DNA of 61,800 nucleotides from Bacteroidales bacterium (lineage in GTDB: Bacteria; Bacteroidota; Bacteroidia; Bacteroidales; UBA932), in contig JAQYTJ010000035.1 in assembly GCA_028724885.1 (NCBI GenBank), positions 1 through 61,800 of the forward strand, in the 5' to 3' direction. Made by a program: the position numbers and the translations under genes. Positions within the stretch are counted from its first letter, which is position 1. Every line of letters starts with the position of its first letter. The notes beneath the pieces were generated by a model, which ran no database searches, was not told where the DNA came from, and saw only the letters and a list, made by a program, of their open reading frames with translations. Positions 54,090-61,800 of the stretch are shown piece after piece.

Positions 54090-54093
54090 GAAT

Positions 54094-54825
54094 ATGCTAA
54101 TCGTCATTGAAGGGTTGGACGGCTCCGGCAAGTCCACTCAGGTACGGAAACTGAAGAAATACCTGGAGGGAAAGAACGACAAGTTCGAATATATTCACTT
54201 CCCCAGATATGATGCCCCTGTGTACGGCGACCTCATCAGCAGCTTCTTGAGGGGCGATTTCGGTTCCATGAACGAAGTGCACCCGAAGCTGGTGGCGCTC
54301 CTTTATGCAGAGGATCGTCATGGAGCTGCACCTACCATGAAAAAAACCCTTGCAGAAGGCGGAGACGTGCTTCTGGACAGATACGTTTATTCGAATATCG
54401 CCTACCAGTGCGCTAAAGTGGCAGACACAAATGCAAGAGAGGCGCTTAGGCAGTGGATCTTCGGCACTGAATATGGTGCATTCGGCCTTCCGAAGCCAGA
54501 CTTGAACATATTCCTAGATGTACCTATCTCGTTCGTCAAGAGCGAGTTGGAGGCGGCTAGGAAGGGAAAGGACAGGGAATATCTCCATGGCGCTCAGGAT
54601 GTGCACGAGGCGGATATTGAGTTCCAGAAGAGAGTGAGGGATGTTTATAGGCACCAGGCTGAGCTGGATCCTAAGTTCATTTCCATAGACTGCTCCGACG
54701 AATTCGGAGACATGCTGCCCCCAGACGACATTTTCGCTAAAATCGTCAAGGAGGTTGAATCATTGAAGGACAGTGAAAATATAGGCTCTAAGGCCGCTGC
54801 TTCGCGAAAACAAGATATTAAATGA
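54094..54825 (+). CDS. tmk: thymidylate kinase
   Basis: Phosphorylates dTMP to dTDP in the cytoplasm. The P-loop VIEGLDGSGKSTQ opens the protein, followed by HFPRYD, the DR(Y/H) block LLDRYVYSNIAYQ and the lid region with EAARKGKDRE. At 243 residues it is longer than the usual 205-215, as in many Bacteroidetes, with a C-terminal extension. The leader holds the inverted-repeat element. Its TGA overlaps the ATG of the next gene (ATGA). Confidence 0.95.
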   Translation: MLIVIEGLDGSGKSTQVRKLKKYLEGKNDKFEYIHFPRYDAPVYGDLISSFLRGDFGSMNEVHPKLVALLYAEDRHGAAPTMKKTLAEGGDVLLDRYVYSNIAYQCAKVADTNAREALRQWIFGTEYGAFGLPKPDLNIFLDVPISFVKSELEAARKGKDREYLHGAQDVHEADIEFQKRVRDVYRHQAELDPKFISIDCSDEFGDMLPPDDIFAKIVKEVESLKDSENIGSKAAASRKQDIK

Positions 54826-56042
54826 AAAAGTTCCATTATAGGTTAAGGAGATTCTGCGCATTCCTGATAGGTGCCACATTAGTAGTCGCAGGTGTTTTCA
54901 AATTGATGGATCCCGTGGGCACAGGACTCATAATGGAGGACTATTTCAAGTTCTTCCATATTCAGTTCTTAGACCCTGCCGCCAAAGTGCTTGGAACCCT
55001 TCTTGCCGTGTTCGAGACTATTGTGGGAAGTGCCTTGATGACAGGGGTCTGGCGAAGGATTACCGCAATCGTGACATCTGCGATGGTAGCATTTTTCACC
55101 ATCCTTACGCTCATTCTTGCCATTTTCAATCCTCCTATGGACTGCGGCTGTTTCGGAGAGGTAGTTCACCTTACCAACCTGCAGACTTTCTTTAAGAACC
55201 TTGTGCTGCTGGCATTGGCTGGCATTGCGTTCCTTCCCATCAATGAATATGGCGATGCGAAGAAACTGAAATATATTGCTTTCTGGCTCTCCGCAGCTTC
55301 GATGGCTGGATTTGCGATATATTCATGGCTCACAATCCCTATGGTTGACTACACGGCTTTCAAGCCAGGCAGCGAGCTATATGCCTCGATGGACAACCCA
55401 TCCGAGGCATATGATGACATGGAAACTAAGGTGATTTACGAGAAAAATGGCCAGGAAGGTGCGTTCCCGCTAGACAAGCTGCCTGACTCAACTTGGACAT
55501 ATGTAAGGACTGAGACAGTGCGTATTAATGATGTCGAGAAGAACGAGGCCTTCCCTAAGCTCTCTTTCACCGACGCAGAAGGAAATTACCATGACGAGCT
55601 GGCTACGGAAGGTGACGTGATAATATGCTCGGCGTACAAGCCGGAGAAACTCAAGAGAGAGGCTTGGGCTAGGATGGCAGATGTCATAGAGACAGCGAAT
55701 GGTTCCGGGTACGTTCCGATCGTGCTTGTGTCTTGTTCGCATGAGGCTTTCGATAGCCTGAGCGCCATGACCTCGGAATTGCGTGCGAGGCTGAAAAAAT
55801 ATGCGTATTTAGCTGATTTTAAGATGCTTACGTCAGTAAACAGAGCAAACGGTGGCTACACTATCTTCAACGATGGAGAATTGATACGTAAATATTCCGC
55901 CCGCTGGAATCCTTCGTCATCCGAACTGCTGGATATGACAGACACTGATCCATCGGAAGAGATGCTGCATTACAGTACGAACGGCAGGCTGCATCTCCAG
56001 ATGTTCTTCCTCTATTTGTTCATAGTTCTGGTGCTGATTTAA
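54822..56042 (+). CDS. DoxX/MauE-like membrane protein, BT_3928 family
   Basis: 406 residues with four transmembrane helices in the first 150 (FCAFLIGATLVVAGVFKLMDP at the start and the redox-like DCGCFG motif near residue 109), a further helix near 160, a soluble thioredoxin-like region with LVSCSHEAFDS (about 305), and a C-terminal hydrophobic anchor (MFFLYLFIVLVLI). The DoxX/MauE fold plus Cys motifs suggests a thiol-redox role in the envelope, which is inference. Translationally coupled to tmk by a 4-nt overlap. Its C-terminal portion is duplicated at 59103-59420. Confidence 0.85.
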   Translation: MKKFHYRLRRFCAFLIGATLVVAGVFKLMDPVGTGLIMEDYFKFFHIQFLDPAAKVLGTLLAVFETIVGSALMTGVWRRITAIVTSAMVAFFTILTLILAIFNPPMDCGCFGEVVHLTNLQTFFKNLVLLALAGIAFLPINEYGDAKKLKYIAFWLSAASMAGFAIYSWLTIPMVDYTAFKPGSELYASMDNPSEAYDDMETKVIYEKNGQEGAFPLDKLPDSTWTYVRTETVRINDVEKNEAFPKLSFTDAEGNYHDELATEGDVIICSAYKPEKLKREAWARMADVIETANGSGYVPIVLVSCSHEAFDSLSAMTSELRARLKKYAYLADFKMLTSVNRANGGYTIFNDGELIRKYSARWNPSSSELLDMTDTDPSEEMLHYSTNGRLHLQMFFLYLFIVLVLI

Positions 56043-56051
56043 TGAATATTT

Positions 56052-56981
56052 TCAGCCTTTGAATTTCTCCGCCTTTATTTTATTTGCCATCTCATTTATT
56101 AAGCCATCCACAAGGCCTAAGTTCGGCACCCTGATTAGTTCCGCTCCGACGCTCTCGGCAACCAGCATGAATATCTCAGCGGCAGGCACGATTACATCGG
56201 CTCTGTCCGGCTTCATGTCATATTCATTCATTCTTTCTTCCACGCTCATCTTCGACAATTTCTCGTGCAGTTTCTTTAAAGTCGCGACAGGCAGCACGCC
56301 GGCTTTCTTCTCCCTGTTGCTCGCAATCCTGTAAAGCTTGTTGATGTTGCCACCGCTGCCGATTATCTCAATGTCCGAAATGTCTTTGCAGGCATCTGAA
56401 AGCTCCTCGCGAAGCCGGTGCGTCTCGCTTTTCTTCACTGCCCCATCCAAAAGGCGAATGGTGCCGATATTATACGAGTGCTCAAGGCGGCGATCCCCGT
56501 CAGAAATGAAGACTATCTCCGTGCTGCCACCGCCGACATCCACGTAGAGAAAATTCCCTTTGCCTTGGAACAGAGACAGGTGGCTGTCATAGATTATCTG
56601 CGATTCTTCGTCTCCGCTGATGATTTCCAGCCCAAGGCCGGTTTCCTTGTTTATGTCTGCTAATACCTTCTTACCATTCTTTGCGTCACGCATTGCAGAC
56701 GTGCAGCAAGCCCTGTGCGAATGCACATGGAAAACCTTCATGAGCTGTTTGTATGCCTTCATCGTGTGCATGAACTGGTCTTCCTTATATTCACTAATCT
56801 CCCCGTTTTTGAAAACCTCCATTCCGAGCCTCAGAGGAACGCGCAGGAACAGTTCTTTGCGCATCTTGATGTCCCCCTCCAAGTCTATTCCGACATTCTT
56901 TATCAGCAGCCTGGAAGCATTTGAGCCCACGTCGATTGACGCTAGATTGAAATCTTTCTGATTAATCATTTCCATATTCAT
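56052..56981 (-). CDS. ppx: Ppx/GppA family phosphatase (exopolyphosphatase)
   Basis: Hydrolyses terminal phosphate of polyphosphate or pppGpp in the cytoplasm. ASKHA-fold marks: LASIDVGSNASRLLI (phosphate 1), ISGDEESQIIYD with the catalytic Glu, YVDVGGGSTEIVF (phosphate 2) and GSGGNINKL. At 309 residues it is the short form without the C-terminal HD-like domain. Start options at 56981, 56975 and 56969 are close. With 56981 it overlaps the end of ppk by 20 nt, so the pair is co-transcribed. Confidence 0.92.
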   Translation of the reverse strand: MNMEMINQKDFNLASIDVGSNASRLLIKNVGIDLEGDIKMRKELFLRVPLRLGMEVFKNGEISEYKEDQFMHTMKAYKQLMKVFHVHSHRACCTSAMRDAKNGKKVLADINKETGLGLEIISGDEESQIIYDSHLSLFQGKGNFLYVDVGGGSTEIVFISDGDRRLEHSYNIGTIRLLDGAVKKSETHRLREELSDACKDISDIEIIGSGGNINKLYRIASNREKKAGVLPVATLKKLHEKLSKMSVEERMNEYDMKPDRADVIVPAAEIFMLVAESVGAELIRVPNLGLVDGLINEMANKIKAEKFKG

Positions 56982-59010
56982 TTTCTTTTAAATATTCTTC
57001 GTAAAGCTTCTCTTGCGAGCGGGAAGGCCTGCCGCTCTGAATTACATCATCTCCCGTGCCAGTGACGAGCCAGCCGTTCGTGGTGTCATTCAAGCCATAT
57101 TCCACCGTCCGCAGAAGGTCCTTTTTTAGGTCATCGTCATAGACAGGCGTCATCACCTCTATCCTTGCGGAGAGATTTCGCTGCATCCAGTCTGCGGAGC
57201 CTAAGAAATAGAGTTTCTGGCCGCCATTGCAGAAAATGAGTATCCTTGAGTGCTCCAGGTAGCGGTCTATTATCCCTACGCAGCGAATATTCTCGCTCAC
57301 TCTCTCCACGCCTGGCACCAGAGAGCAGTTGCCGCGATTGAGAATGTCCACCTTTACCCCTGCCTTTGAAGCCTCATAAAGCTTCTTTACAATGTCTGGA
57401 TCGGTTATGTGATTGATTTTGATCTTCATCCAGGCATCTCTGCCTTCGGTGGCATTCTTGATTTCCGTCGCGATTAGTTTCAATATCCTGCTCTTCATCG
57501 AGTTAGGCGAGACCATGAGCTCCCTGAATTGCATAGGCGAGAATGGCCTGTCGATGAACCGGAACACTTTCTCTACCTCGTTTACGATTTTTGGCCTCGC
57601 TGTCATCATTATGTAGTCCGTGTAAACTTTCGCGTTGTCCTCGTGGAAGTTTCCAGTGCCGATGCATGCGATATTGCCACGTTTCGACTCGATCAGGAGC
57701 AGCTTGGAGTGAATTTTCAAGCCTTCAACTCCGAAGATGACGTTCACGCCTTCCTCTTGCATTCTCTTGCTCCACTTTATGTTGCTCTCCTCGTCGAAGC
57801 GGGCCAGCAGTTCCACTACGGCAGTGACCTTTTTCCCGTTTCTGGCAGCGTTTATCAGAGCTTTCACTACCTTCGAATCTTTCGCGAGGCGGTAAAGCGT
57901 CGTCTTAATGGATTTGACTTCTGGCTGTATGGAAGCCTCTCGCAGTACCCTGATGTAGCCGTTGAAGCTGTGGTAAGGCACGTGAATGAAGCGATCCTTA
58001 CGGCGTATGGCTTCCAGAATGCTGTCGCTGGAAATGAATTCCGGCTTCATCACATGCTTCCATGAGGGATAGCATAGCTCTTTGTGGCCGCAATTGGGGA
58101 AATTCATCAGATCCTTGTGGTTCTGGTAGCGGCCGCCTGCTAGAGAAGTGTCCAATTCTTTAAAGCTCAGTCGTTTACGAATCCTTCGGAACATCTCCGG
58201 AGGCATCGCTGAATCATACACGATTCTCACGGCCTCTCCACGTTTGCGGCTGTCCACGCCAGCCGCTATTTTCTCCATTATGCCGTAATCCGCCTCGTTG
58301 TCTATCTCCATCTCGGCATCCTTGGTGAACTTGAAAGAGAAGGCTCGGAAAGTGCTGTCCTTCAGGCCTATGAATATGTAGGGCATGCAGAAGCGCACCA
58401 CGTCGTCAAGGTACATTATGTGCGCTGCCCCATCATCGGACGGAATCCGTATCCAGCGTCCGTACGTGCGATCAGGAATTTTAACTATGGCATATTCAGT
58501 CTTGCCCCTCTCTATAGACTCCTTCTCTTCAACCATTAGGTATATTCGGTTGTCTTCCAAGGTGGTGATGTCGTCGATGTTGGAAATCCAGATCGGGTTT
58601 ACGGAGCCGTTCAGCTTGTCGTAGAAAAACCTTGTCAGGAATTGCTTCTGAGCATCATCGAGATGGCTTTCGTCATCTATGAATATGCCGTGTTTCTCCA
58701 GTCCTTGGAACACTTCTTGTACGGCTGCGGTATATTCAACGCTATATTCAGAGTTCAGGCTGTTGATTTTCCGCAGAGTCTTCTTGATGATTTTGACGGT
58801 GTGGCTGTTGATCCCGTCATCCAGCAGGATTCTATTCAGCGAAGCTACCCTCACCCGGAAGAATTCATCCAGGTTGTTGGAATATATACCCAGGAAGTTC
58901 AGCCGTTCCAGCAGAGGCACTGACTCTTTTTCAGCCTCTTTCAGAATGCGGTAATTGAAATACATCCAGCTAACGTCCCTTTCTACGTATGGTATCTTTT
59001 TCTCAGCCAT
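56962..59010 (-). CDS. ppk1: polyphosphate kinase 1
   Basis: Makes polyphosphate from ATP, reversibly, at the inner side of the membrane. Visible blocks: RDVSWMYFNYRILKEA at the N-terminus, IYSNNLDEFFRVRVASL, the head-domain HVPYHSFNGYIRVLREAS, IKTTLYRLAKDSKVVKALINAARNGKKVTAVVEL, the catalytic His in LKIHSKLLLIE and a second HSRILIF block. At 682 residues it is full length. The linked ppx removes the product, a common pairing. Confidence 0.96.
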   Translation of the reverse strand: MAEKKIPYVERDVSWMYFNYRILKEAEKESVPLLERLNFLGIYSNNLDEFFRVRVASLNRILLDDGINSHTVKIIKKTLRKINSLNSEYSVEYTAAVQEVFQGLEKHGIFIDDESHLDDAQKQFLTRFFYDKLNGSVNPIWISNIDDITTLEDNRIYLMVEEKESIERGKTEYAIVKIPDRTYGRWIRIPSDDGAAHIMYLDDVVRFCMPYIFIGLKDSTFRAFSFKFTKDAEMEIDNEADYGIMEKIAAGVDSRKRGEAVRIVYDSAMPPEMFRRIRKRLSFKELDTSLAGGRYQNHKDLMNFPNCGHKELCYPSWKHVMKPEFISSDSILEAIRRKDRFIHVPYHSFNGYIRVLREASIQPEVKSIKTTLYRLAKDSKVVKALINAARNGKKVTAVVELLARFDEESNIKWSKRMQEEGVNVIFGVEGLKIHSKLLLIESKRGNIACIGTGNFHEDNAKVYTDYIMMTARPKIVNEVEKVFRFIDRPFSPMQFRELMVSPNSMKSRILKLIATEIKNATEGRDAWMKIKINHITDPDIVKKLYEASKAGVKVDILNRGNCSLVPGVERVSENIRCVGIIDRYLEHSRILIFCNGGQKLYFLGSADWMQRNLSARIEVMTPVYDDDLKKDLLRTVEYGLNDTTNGWLVTGTGDDVIQSGRPSRSQEKLYEEYLKENEYGND

Positions 59011-59102
59011 AGGTTGACAAGTTTAAAGTTTATAAAAATATAAGAGACATATTACAATTCTGCTACATCCTTGTTACAAAATTGTGATAATGCGATAGTT
59101 GG

Positions 59103-59420
59103 GTATGCTCCGCTTACAAGCCGAAGAAACTCAAAGGATGGGATTGGAACAGGATGGCAGATGCATTGGAGACAGCGAAGAACTCCAGGTACGTTCTTAT
59201 CGCGCTTGTGTCAGTGAATAGGGCAAACGGTGGCTACACTATCTTCAACGATGGAGAATTGATACGTAAATATTCCGCCCGCTGGAATCCTTCGTCATCC
59301 GAACTGCTGGATATGACAGACACTGATCCATCGGAAGAGATGCTGCATTATAGCACGGACGGCAGGCTGCATCTCCAGATGTTCTTCATCTATTTATTCA
59401 TAGTGCTGGTGCTGTTATAA
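59103..59420 (+). pseudogene. partial duplicate of the BT_3928-family gene tail
   Basis: This fragment repeats the end of the gene at 54822-56042. The last 200 nt are almost identical (SVNRANGGYTIFNDGELIRKYSARWN... to the end), while the front part has several differences. It lacks exactly 102 nt (34 residues, CSHEAFDS... to ...FKMLTS) present in the parent at 55733-55834, an in-frame deletion. An 88-codon frame from 59154 is open but has lost the membrane domain and the Cys region, so it is likely non-functional. It lies on the far side of ppk1-ppx from its parent. Confidence 0.8.
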
Positions 59421-59443
59421 AGATCTGTCATATTCATTTAGCC

Positions 59444-59557
59444 TTTAATTTTGCCTCCCTCCGCAATGGCTATTCAGTCCGGGATGTGGCGAAACTAACA
59501 GGAAGAGGTGATAGCACTGTGATGAGGGTGAAGAAGGGGTCCCCGATAATCTATTGA
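59444..59557 (+). pseudogene. remnant of a recombinase-type HTH domain
   Basis: A short frame encodes NGYSVRDVAKLTGRGDSTV followed by MRVKKG and a stop. This pattern fits the C-terminal helix-turn-helix of serine recombinases (resolvase/invertase type). Nothing of the catalytic domain is present upstream, where the BT_3928 duplicate lies. It ends 30 nt before the IS1182-like element. Confidence 0.4.
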
Positions 59558-59685
59558 TTACACGCAGTCCGCTAATTAAGTCTATTTTAGGGATTGTCGT
59601 TTAATGTTTTCAATTTGACCGAAGCAGCGACAGTTCCCGTCAAGTATCTGCATTCGGCTCATCAAATTTAGCTTTTTATGTTGTT

Positions 59686-59711
59686 ATCCGGCCACTTTGG
59701 CTGGATTTTTC
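59686..59711 (+). terminator. plus-strand terminator inside the IS left end
   Basis: ATCCGGCCA / TGGCTGGAT (one G-T pair) with a 3-nt loop, then TTTTT. It would stop transcripts entering the IS from the left, antisense to the transposase. Confidence 0.65.
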
Positions 59712-59777
59712 GTCTATCTCCATACGCCAGGATATAGCTGTCCCAGCAAAGCACAACTTCATTTACGTGTTTCCGCT

Positions 59778-61169
59778 CTAGGCTACTTCCAACAAAGTCC
59801 GTTGCTCTATCCTTTTCGCCAATTGTACCACGTTCGCAGTGTGGATGCCGAAGAAGATATACAGGATTTCTGTCAGTTTCGTTCTTGCCTTGATTCGCAT
59901 CAAGTCATAATGCTCCTTCTGTGTCCCGAACGACCCTTCCATCGCTGTCGCCCTCACCCTTGCGAGTTCCTGTCTGACATTGTCTTTCTCCTGCTTCTCT
60001 TCTGAGAATGGACGAGCTCTTTTCACGAACGACGTCTGTATCCCATTCTCCTTGCAGTAGTCCCGGTTCTCTGTTCCGGCATAGCCTGTGTCTCCTCCAA
60101 CCTTCTTCGCTTCAACCCCGAACAGTCTCTTGTGCATCTTGAGGCAGTGAACCAGACGCGTGCCCTCGTTGAATGCACTGAATGACAGCTTCTCAATGAA
60201 CGAGATCCCGTCAACCAATATATTGTTCCCCTTGGCACCGAACTCCGCACTCTTCACCTCCTTGCCTCTCACGATTGGCCTCACATATGGCTTGTTGATG
60301 CTCACGATCCTGTCCTTTATGCTCTCGCGACAATCCTTGCTCCGGAAGTGATTCTTCTGCTGGCGATACATCTTGGAGATGACGTCGAGGTCTCCTTTCT
60401 CTCTGTCAGTCAGCAGTTTGCCGGCGCCGTCAACCTCCCTCTCCATCCGCCTGATTTCTTTCAGTATCTTTCCGAGCAGATCCAGCAACCTACGCGTCAT
60501 CTTCCTGGTCTGGCTCTTTGAGCGCCTTCGCTGCTTCCTATATGCCAGGTTCGCTTTCTGTACATCAAGGTACTTCGTTCTCGGGCGGTGCAACTTGAGT
60601 CTTGAACTGAACTCGCACATTATCATGTACGATTTCTCGATACCCTCCCACAGCAATTTCGGATCAGTCGGATATCTCATCTCACTCTCATAACAGGTCG
60701 CATCCGTGTACATCGTGTCAAGATTCTTCATGCATGGCTTCCACATCTCTGCAAGCAAGTCCTGCTGTTGTTGGATCTTCAACTTGCCGGCGAGTTCCAT
60801 AATGATATCATCCAGCAACTTGTAGTTCGTCAACGGCCTCGCCGGATCTATTATCACGTCGCAAAACATCTGGTAATGAATGTTGCCGTTCAACTGTTCC
60901 ATCAGTTTCGGACAGCTCATGCCATTGTACATCTTCAAGAACATCAGTGCCACCTTGCCTTCCGGTGTGAAGAAGGGCTTCCTCCCAAGCTTCGGCCTCA
61001 TACTTTTGCTCACCAGGCCGAAGTTCTCCGCCATCTCCCGGAGAGGGAGAAGTCTCTTTATTCTGCCTAGCTCGCTCTTCTCGAAGGTCGACTTGTAAAG
61101 GTCATAAAAATCGAACTCCGTGAATCCAATGTTTGGTGCTATTTCAGCTAAATTTCGTACCTTTGACAT
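59778..61169 (-). CDS. IS1182/IS5-superfamily DDE transposase
   Basis: 463-residue transposase of the enclosing element. The N-terminal DUF772-type region reads GKVALMFLKMYNGMSCPKLMEQLNGN. The RNase H-like core has a first Asp in YTDATCYESEMRYPTD, a second in GGDTGYAG and the Glu in MEGSFGTQKEHY. An Arg/Lys-rich insert lies between (residues about 200-270). Length and order match a complete enzyme. Its mRNA leader carries a perfect 10-bp hairpin (61186-61225). Confidence 0.9.
   Translation of the reverse strand: MSKVRNLAEIAPNIGFTEFDFYDLYKSTFEKSELGRIKRLLPLREMAENFGLVSKSMRPKLGRKPFFTPEGKVALMFLKMYNGMSCPKLMEQLNGNIHYQMFCDVIIDPARPLTNYKLLDDIIMELAGKLKIQQQQDLLAEMWKPCMKNLDTMYTDATCYESEMRYPTDPKLLWEGIEKSYMIMCEFSSRLKLHRPRTKYLDVQKANLAYRKQRRRSKSQTRKMTRRLLDLLGKILKEIRRMEREVDGAGKLLTDREKGDLDVISKMYRQQKNHFRSKDCRESIKDRIVSINKPYVRPIVRGKEVKSAEFGAKGNNILVDGISFIEKLSFSAFNEGTRLVHCLKMHKRLFGVEAKKVGGDTGYAGTENRDYCKENGIQTSFVKRARPFSEEKQEKDNVRQELARVRATAMEGSFGTQKEHYDLMRIKARTKLTEILYIFFGIHTANVVQLAKRIEQRTLLEVA
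61158..61165 (+). promoter_or_regulatory. rightward -7 element TACCTTTG opposing the transposase
   Basis: TACCTTTG on the plus strand, with TTTG at 61132-61135 (22-nt spacing). A transcript would start near 61172 and run into the hairpin plus T run ending near 61230, giving an RNA of about 60 nt antisense to the transposase leader. Confidence 0.4.
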
Positions 61170-61185
61170 GCATATTAATTTTGCG

Positions 61186-61230
61186 ATACCTCCAAATTCA
61201 GCTTCTCAGGGCCTGTTGGAGGTATTTTTA
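61186..61230 (+). terminator. hairpin with T run in the IS right end
   Basis: Perfect 10-bp stem ATACCTCCAA / TTGGAGGTAT with a 20-nt loop, followed by TTTTTATTT on the plus strand. On the minus strand the same hairpin lies in the transposase leader. Confidence 0.7.
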
Positions 61231-61239
61231 TTTCCATAT

Positions 61240-61270
61240 CAAAGATACAAAATTTCTATCACTTTAGCAA
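61240..61270 (-). promoter_or_regulatory. transposase promoter
   Basis: On the minus strand TTG (61270-61268), 20-nt spacer, TATCTTTG (61247-61240). Transcription would start near 61233, leaving a leader of about 64 nt that contains the hairpin before the ATG at 61169. Confidence 0.6.
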
Positions 61271-61322
61271 TCAATTTATTAGATACTCTTCACAATTCTA
61301 CGACAGTCCCTAATTTACTCAC

Positions 61323-61595
61323 TTACTGCACTCCACTTTCTACCAGATCATCATATTCTTCTTGAGAAATCGGGAAGGCTACGAATGCGTCGTTAAAGAT
61401 TTTGTAAACCTTATCATAATTACCTTTGTTATACTCCTCTATGATGGAGTTACGAACCTGCCGCACCGTTGCGGTAGGGATGTAGGCAATGACCACGTCA
61501 GAAGAATCTAATATCCTAATGTCCTGCGAATTGATAAAATCTCCATCTCCGTCCTTAAGTTCGCCGATGTCCGAAATCACGTCTGTTGATAGCAT
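61323..61595 (-). CDS. small hypothetical protein (90 aa)
   Basis: Unrecognised acidic, soluble protein, MLSTDVISDIGELKDGDGDF at the N-terminus and ISQEEYDDLVESGVQ at the C-terminus. The composition and the helical RQVRNSIIEEYNKGNYDKVYKIFNDAFV region look like a real small protein. No signal peptide. The IS1182-like element sits 10 nt after its stop, so the insertion did not cut the gene but may have removed whatever followed it. No domain could be named. Confidence 0.55.
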   Translation of the reverse strand: MLSTDVISDIGELKDGDGDFINSQDIRILDSSDVVIAYIPTATVRQVRNSIIEEYNKGNYDKVYKIFNDAFVAFPISQEEYDDLVESGVQ

Positions 61596-61688
61596 CAGGA
61601 GCTTGTTATTTTATAGTGTCCCTCTGCTCTTCATTGAAGCCCCTGGTTATGTTCCTAAACGGCTCACCTGCAAAGTTCCGTGTTTAAG

Positions 61689-61800
61689 TTATCCAAAGAT
61701 CTTATAGATTCTATACATGAAGAAGGTATAGTCGCTTACACCTCGTAGTTGGGATCTAAAAGTTTTGATCTTTGAGTTTAGAGATTCAGCGCCTGCGTTG
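61689..61800 (-). CDS. ISL3-type transposase, C-terminal fragment at window edge
   Basis: The frame is open to the window edge and ends at 61689. The visible residues NAGAESLNSKIKTFRSQLRG, then VSDYTFFMYRIYKIFG match the C-terminal block of DDE transposases of the ISL3 group (N-x-x-x-E-x-x-N-x-K-I-K). The N-terminal part, if present, lies outside. A gap of 93 nt separates it from the small hypothetical gene. Confidence 0.65.
   Translation of the reverse strand, partial: NAGAESLNSKIKTFRSQLRGVSDYTFFMYRIYKIFG

Larger units (their letters stand above)
59588..61312 (-). mobile_element. complete IS1182-like insertion sequence (1725 bp)
   Basis: The ends are inverted repeats TAGGGAyTGTCGT (left 59588-59600, right 61300-61312; one mismatch in 13). 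The 4-bp sequence ATTT is directly repeated at both borders (59584-59587 and 61313-61316), as expected of a target duplication. It contains one transposase gene on the minus strand, a terminator near each end and facing promoters at the transposase start. The intact ends and clean duplication suggest a fairly recent insertion. Confidence 0.85.

Overview
The window looks like a chromosome segment of a Bacteroidales bacterium, probably an uncultured gut-type member. The evidence is three SusC/SusD pairs, many lipoproteins, an ECF-sigma/FecR/STN-SusC relay, Bacteroidetes-type promoters (TTG, about 19 nt, TAnnTTTG) and no Shine-Dalgarno sequences. No tRNA, rRNA or CRISPR array was found.

Layout. 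(1) 1-632: C-terminal part of an IS256-type transposase cut by the window edge, then a possible small RNA ending at a strong terminator. (2) 880-3710: pnp and rpsO on the minus strand. (3) 3854-33870: one minus-strand polysaccharide utilization locus (PUL A) of 17 genes. From promoter to end: GH88 unsaturated glucuronyl hydrolase, LacI regulator, KduD, DUF4861 lipoprotein, a galactitol-type PTS EIIC permease with no EIIA/EIIB, KduI with a signal peptide, KdgK, two SusC/SusD pairs, a DUF1735-type lipoprotein, four large lyase proteins and KDPG aldolase. (4) 34280-35083: exported endonuclease/phosphatase-fold lipoprotein. (5) 35170-43939: PUL B (ECF sigma, FecR anti-sigma, STN-containing SusC, SusD, GH18 lipoprotein, DUF1735-LamG lipoprotein), which resembles host N-glycan systems. 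(6) 43940-45900: a gene-poor tract with several repeat families. (7) 45901-59010: housekeeping genes (YgjP-like metallopeptidase, CPBP protease, nucleotidyltransferase, FtsB/DivIC, PurB, hydrolase, AAA ATPase, FolP, Tmk, BT_3928-type membrane protein, Ppx, Ppk1). (8) 59103-61800: gene debris, a complete IS1182-like element with terminal inverted repeats and target duplication, a small hypothetical gene and the end of an ISL3-type transposase.

How PUL A would work. Surface lyases (PL8 and heparinase II/III types) cut a glucuronate-containing polysaccharide, SusC/D pairs import fragments, and exported GH88 releases the 4,5-unsaturated uronate. KduI has a signal peptide, so isomerization of the opened sugar may occur in the periplasm. 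The EIIC-like permease, encoded next to it, could then carry the diketo acid to cytoplasmic KduD, KdgK and KDPG aldolase. No sulfatase is encoded, so an unsulfated polymer (hyaluronan, heparosan, glucuronan or an exopolysaccharide) is more likely than sulfated heparin or chondroitin. A LacI-type palindrome abuts the -33 element of the operon promoter. This export-isomerize-import route is the most interesting inferred system in the window.
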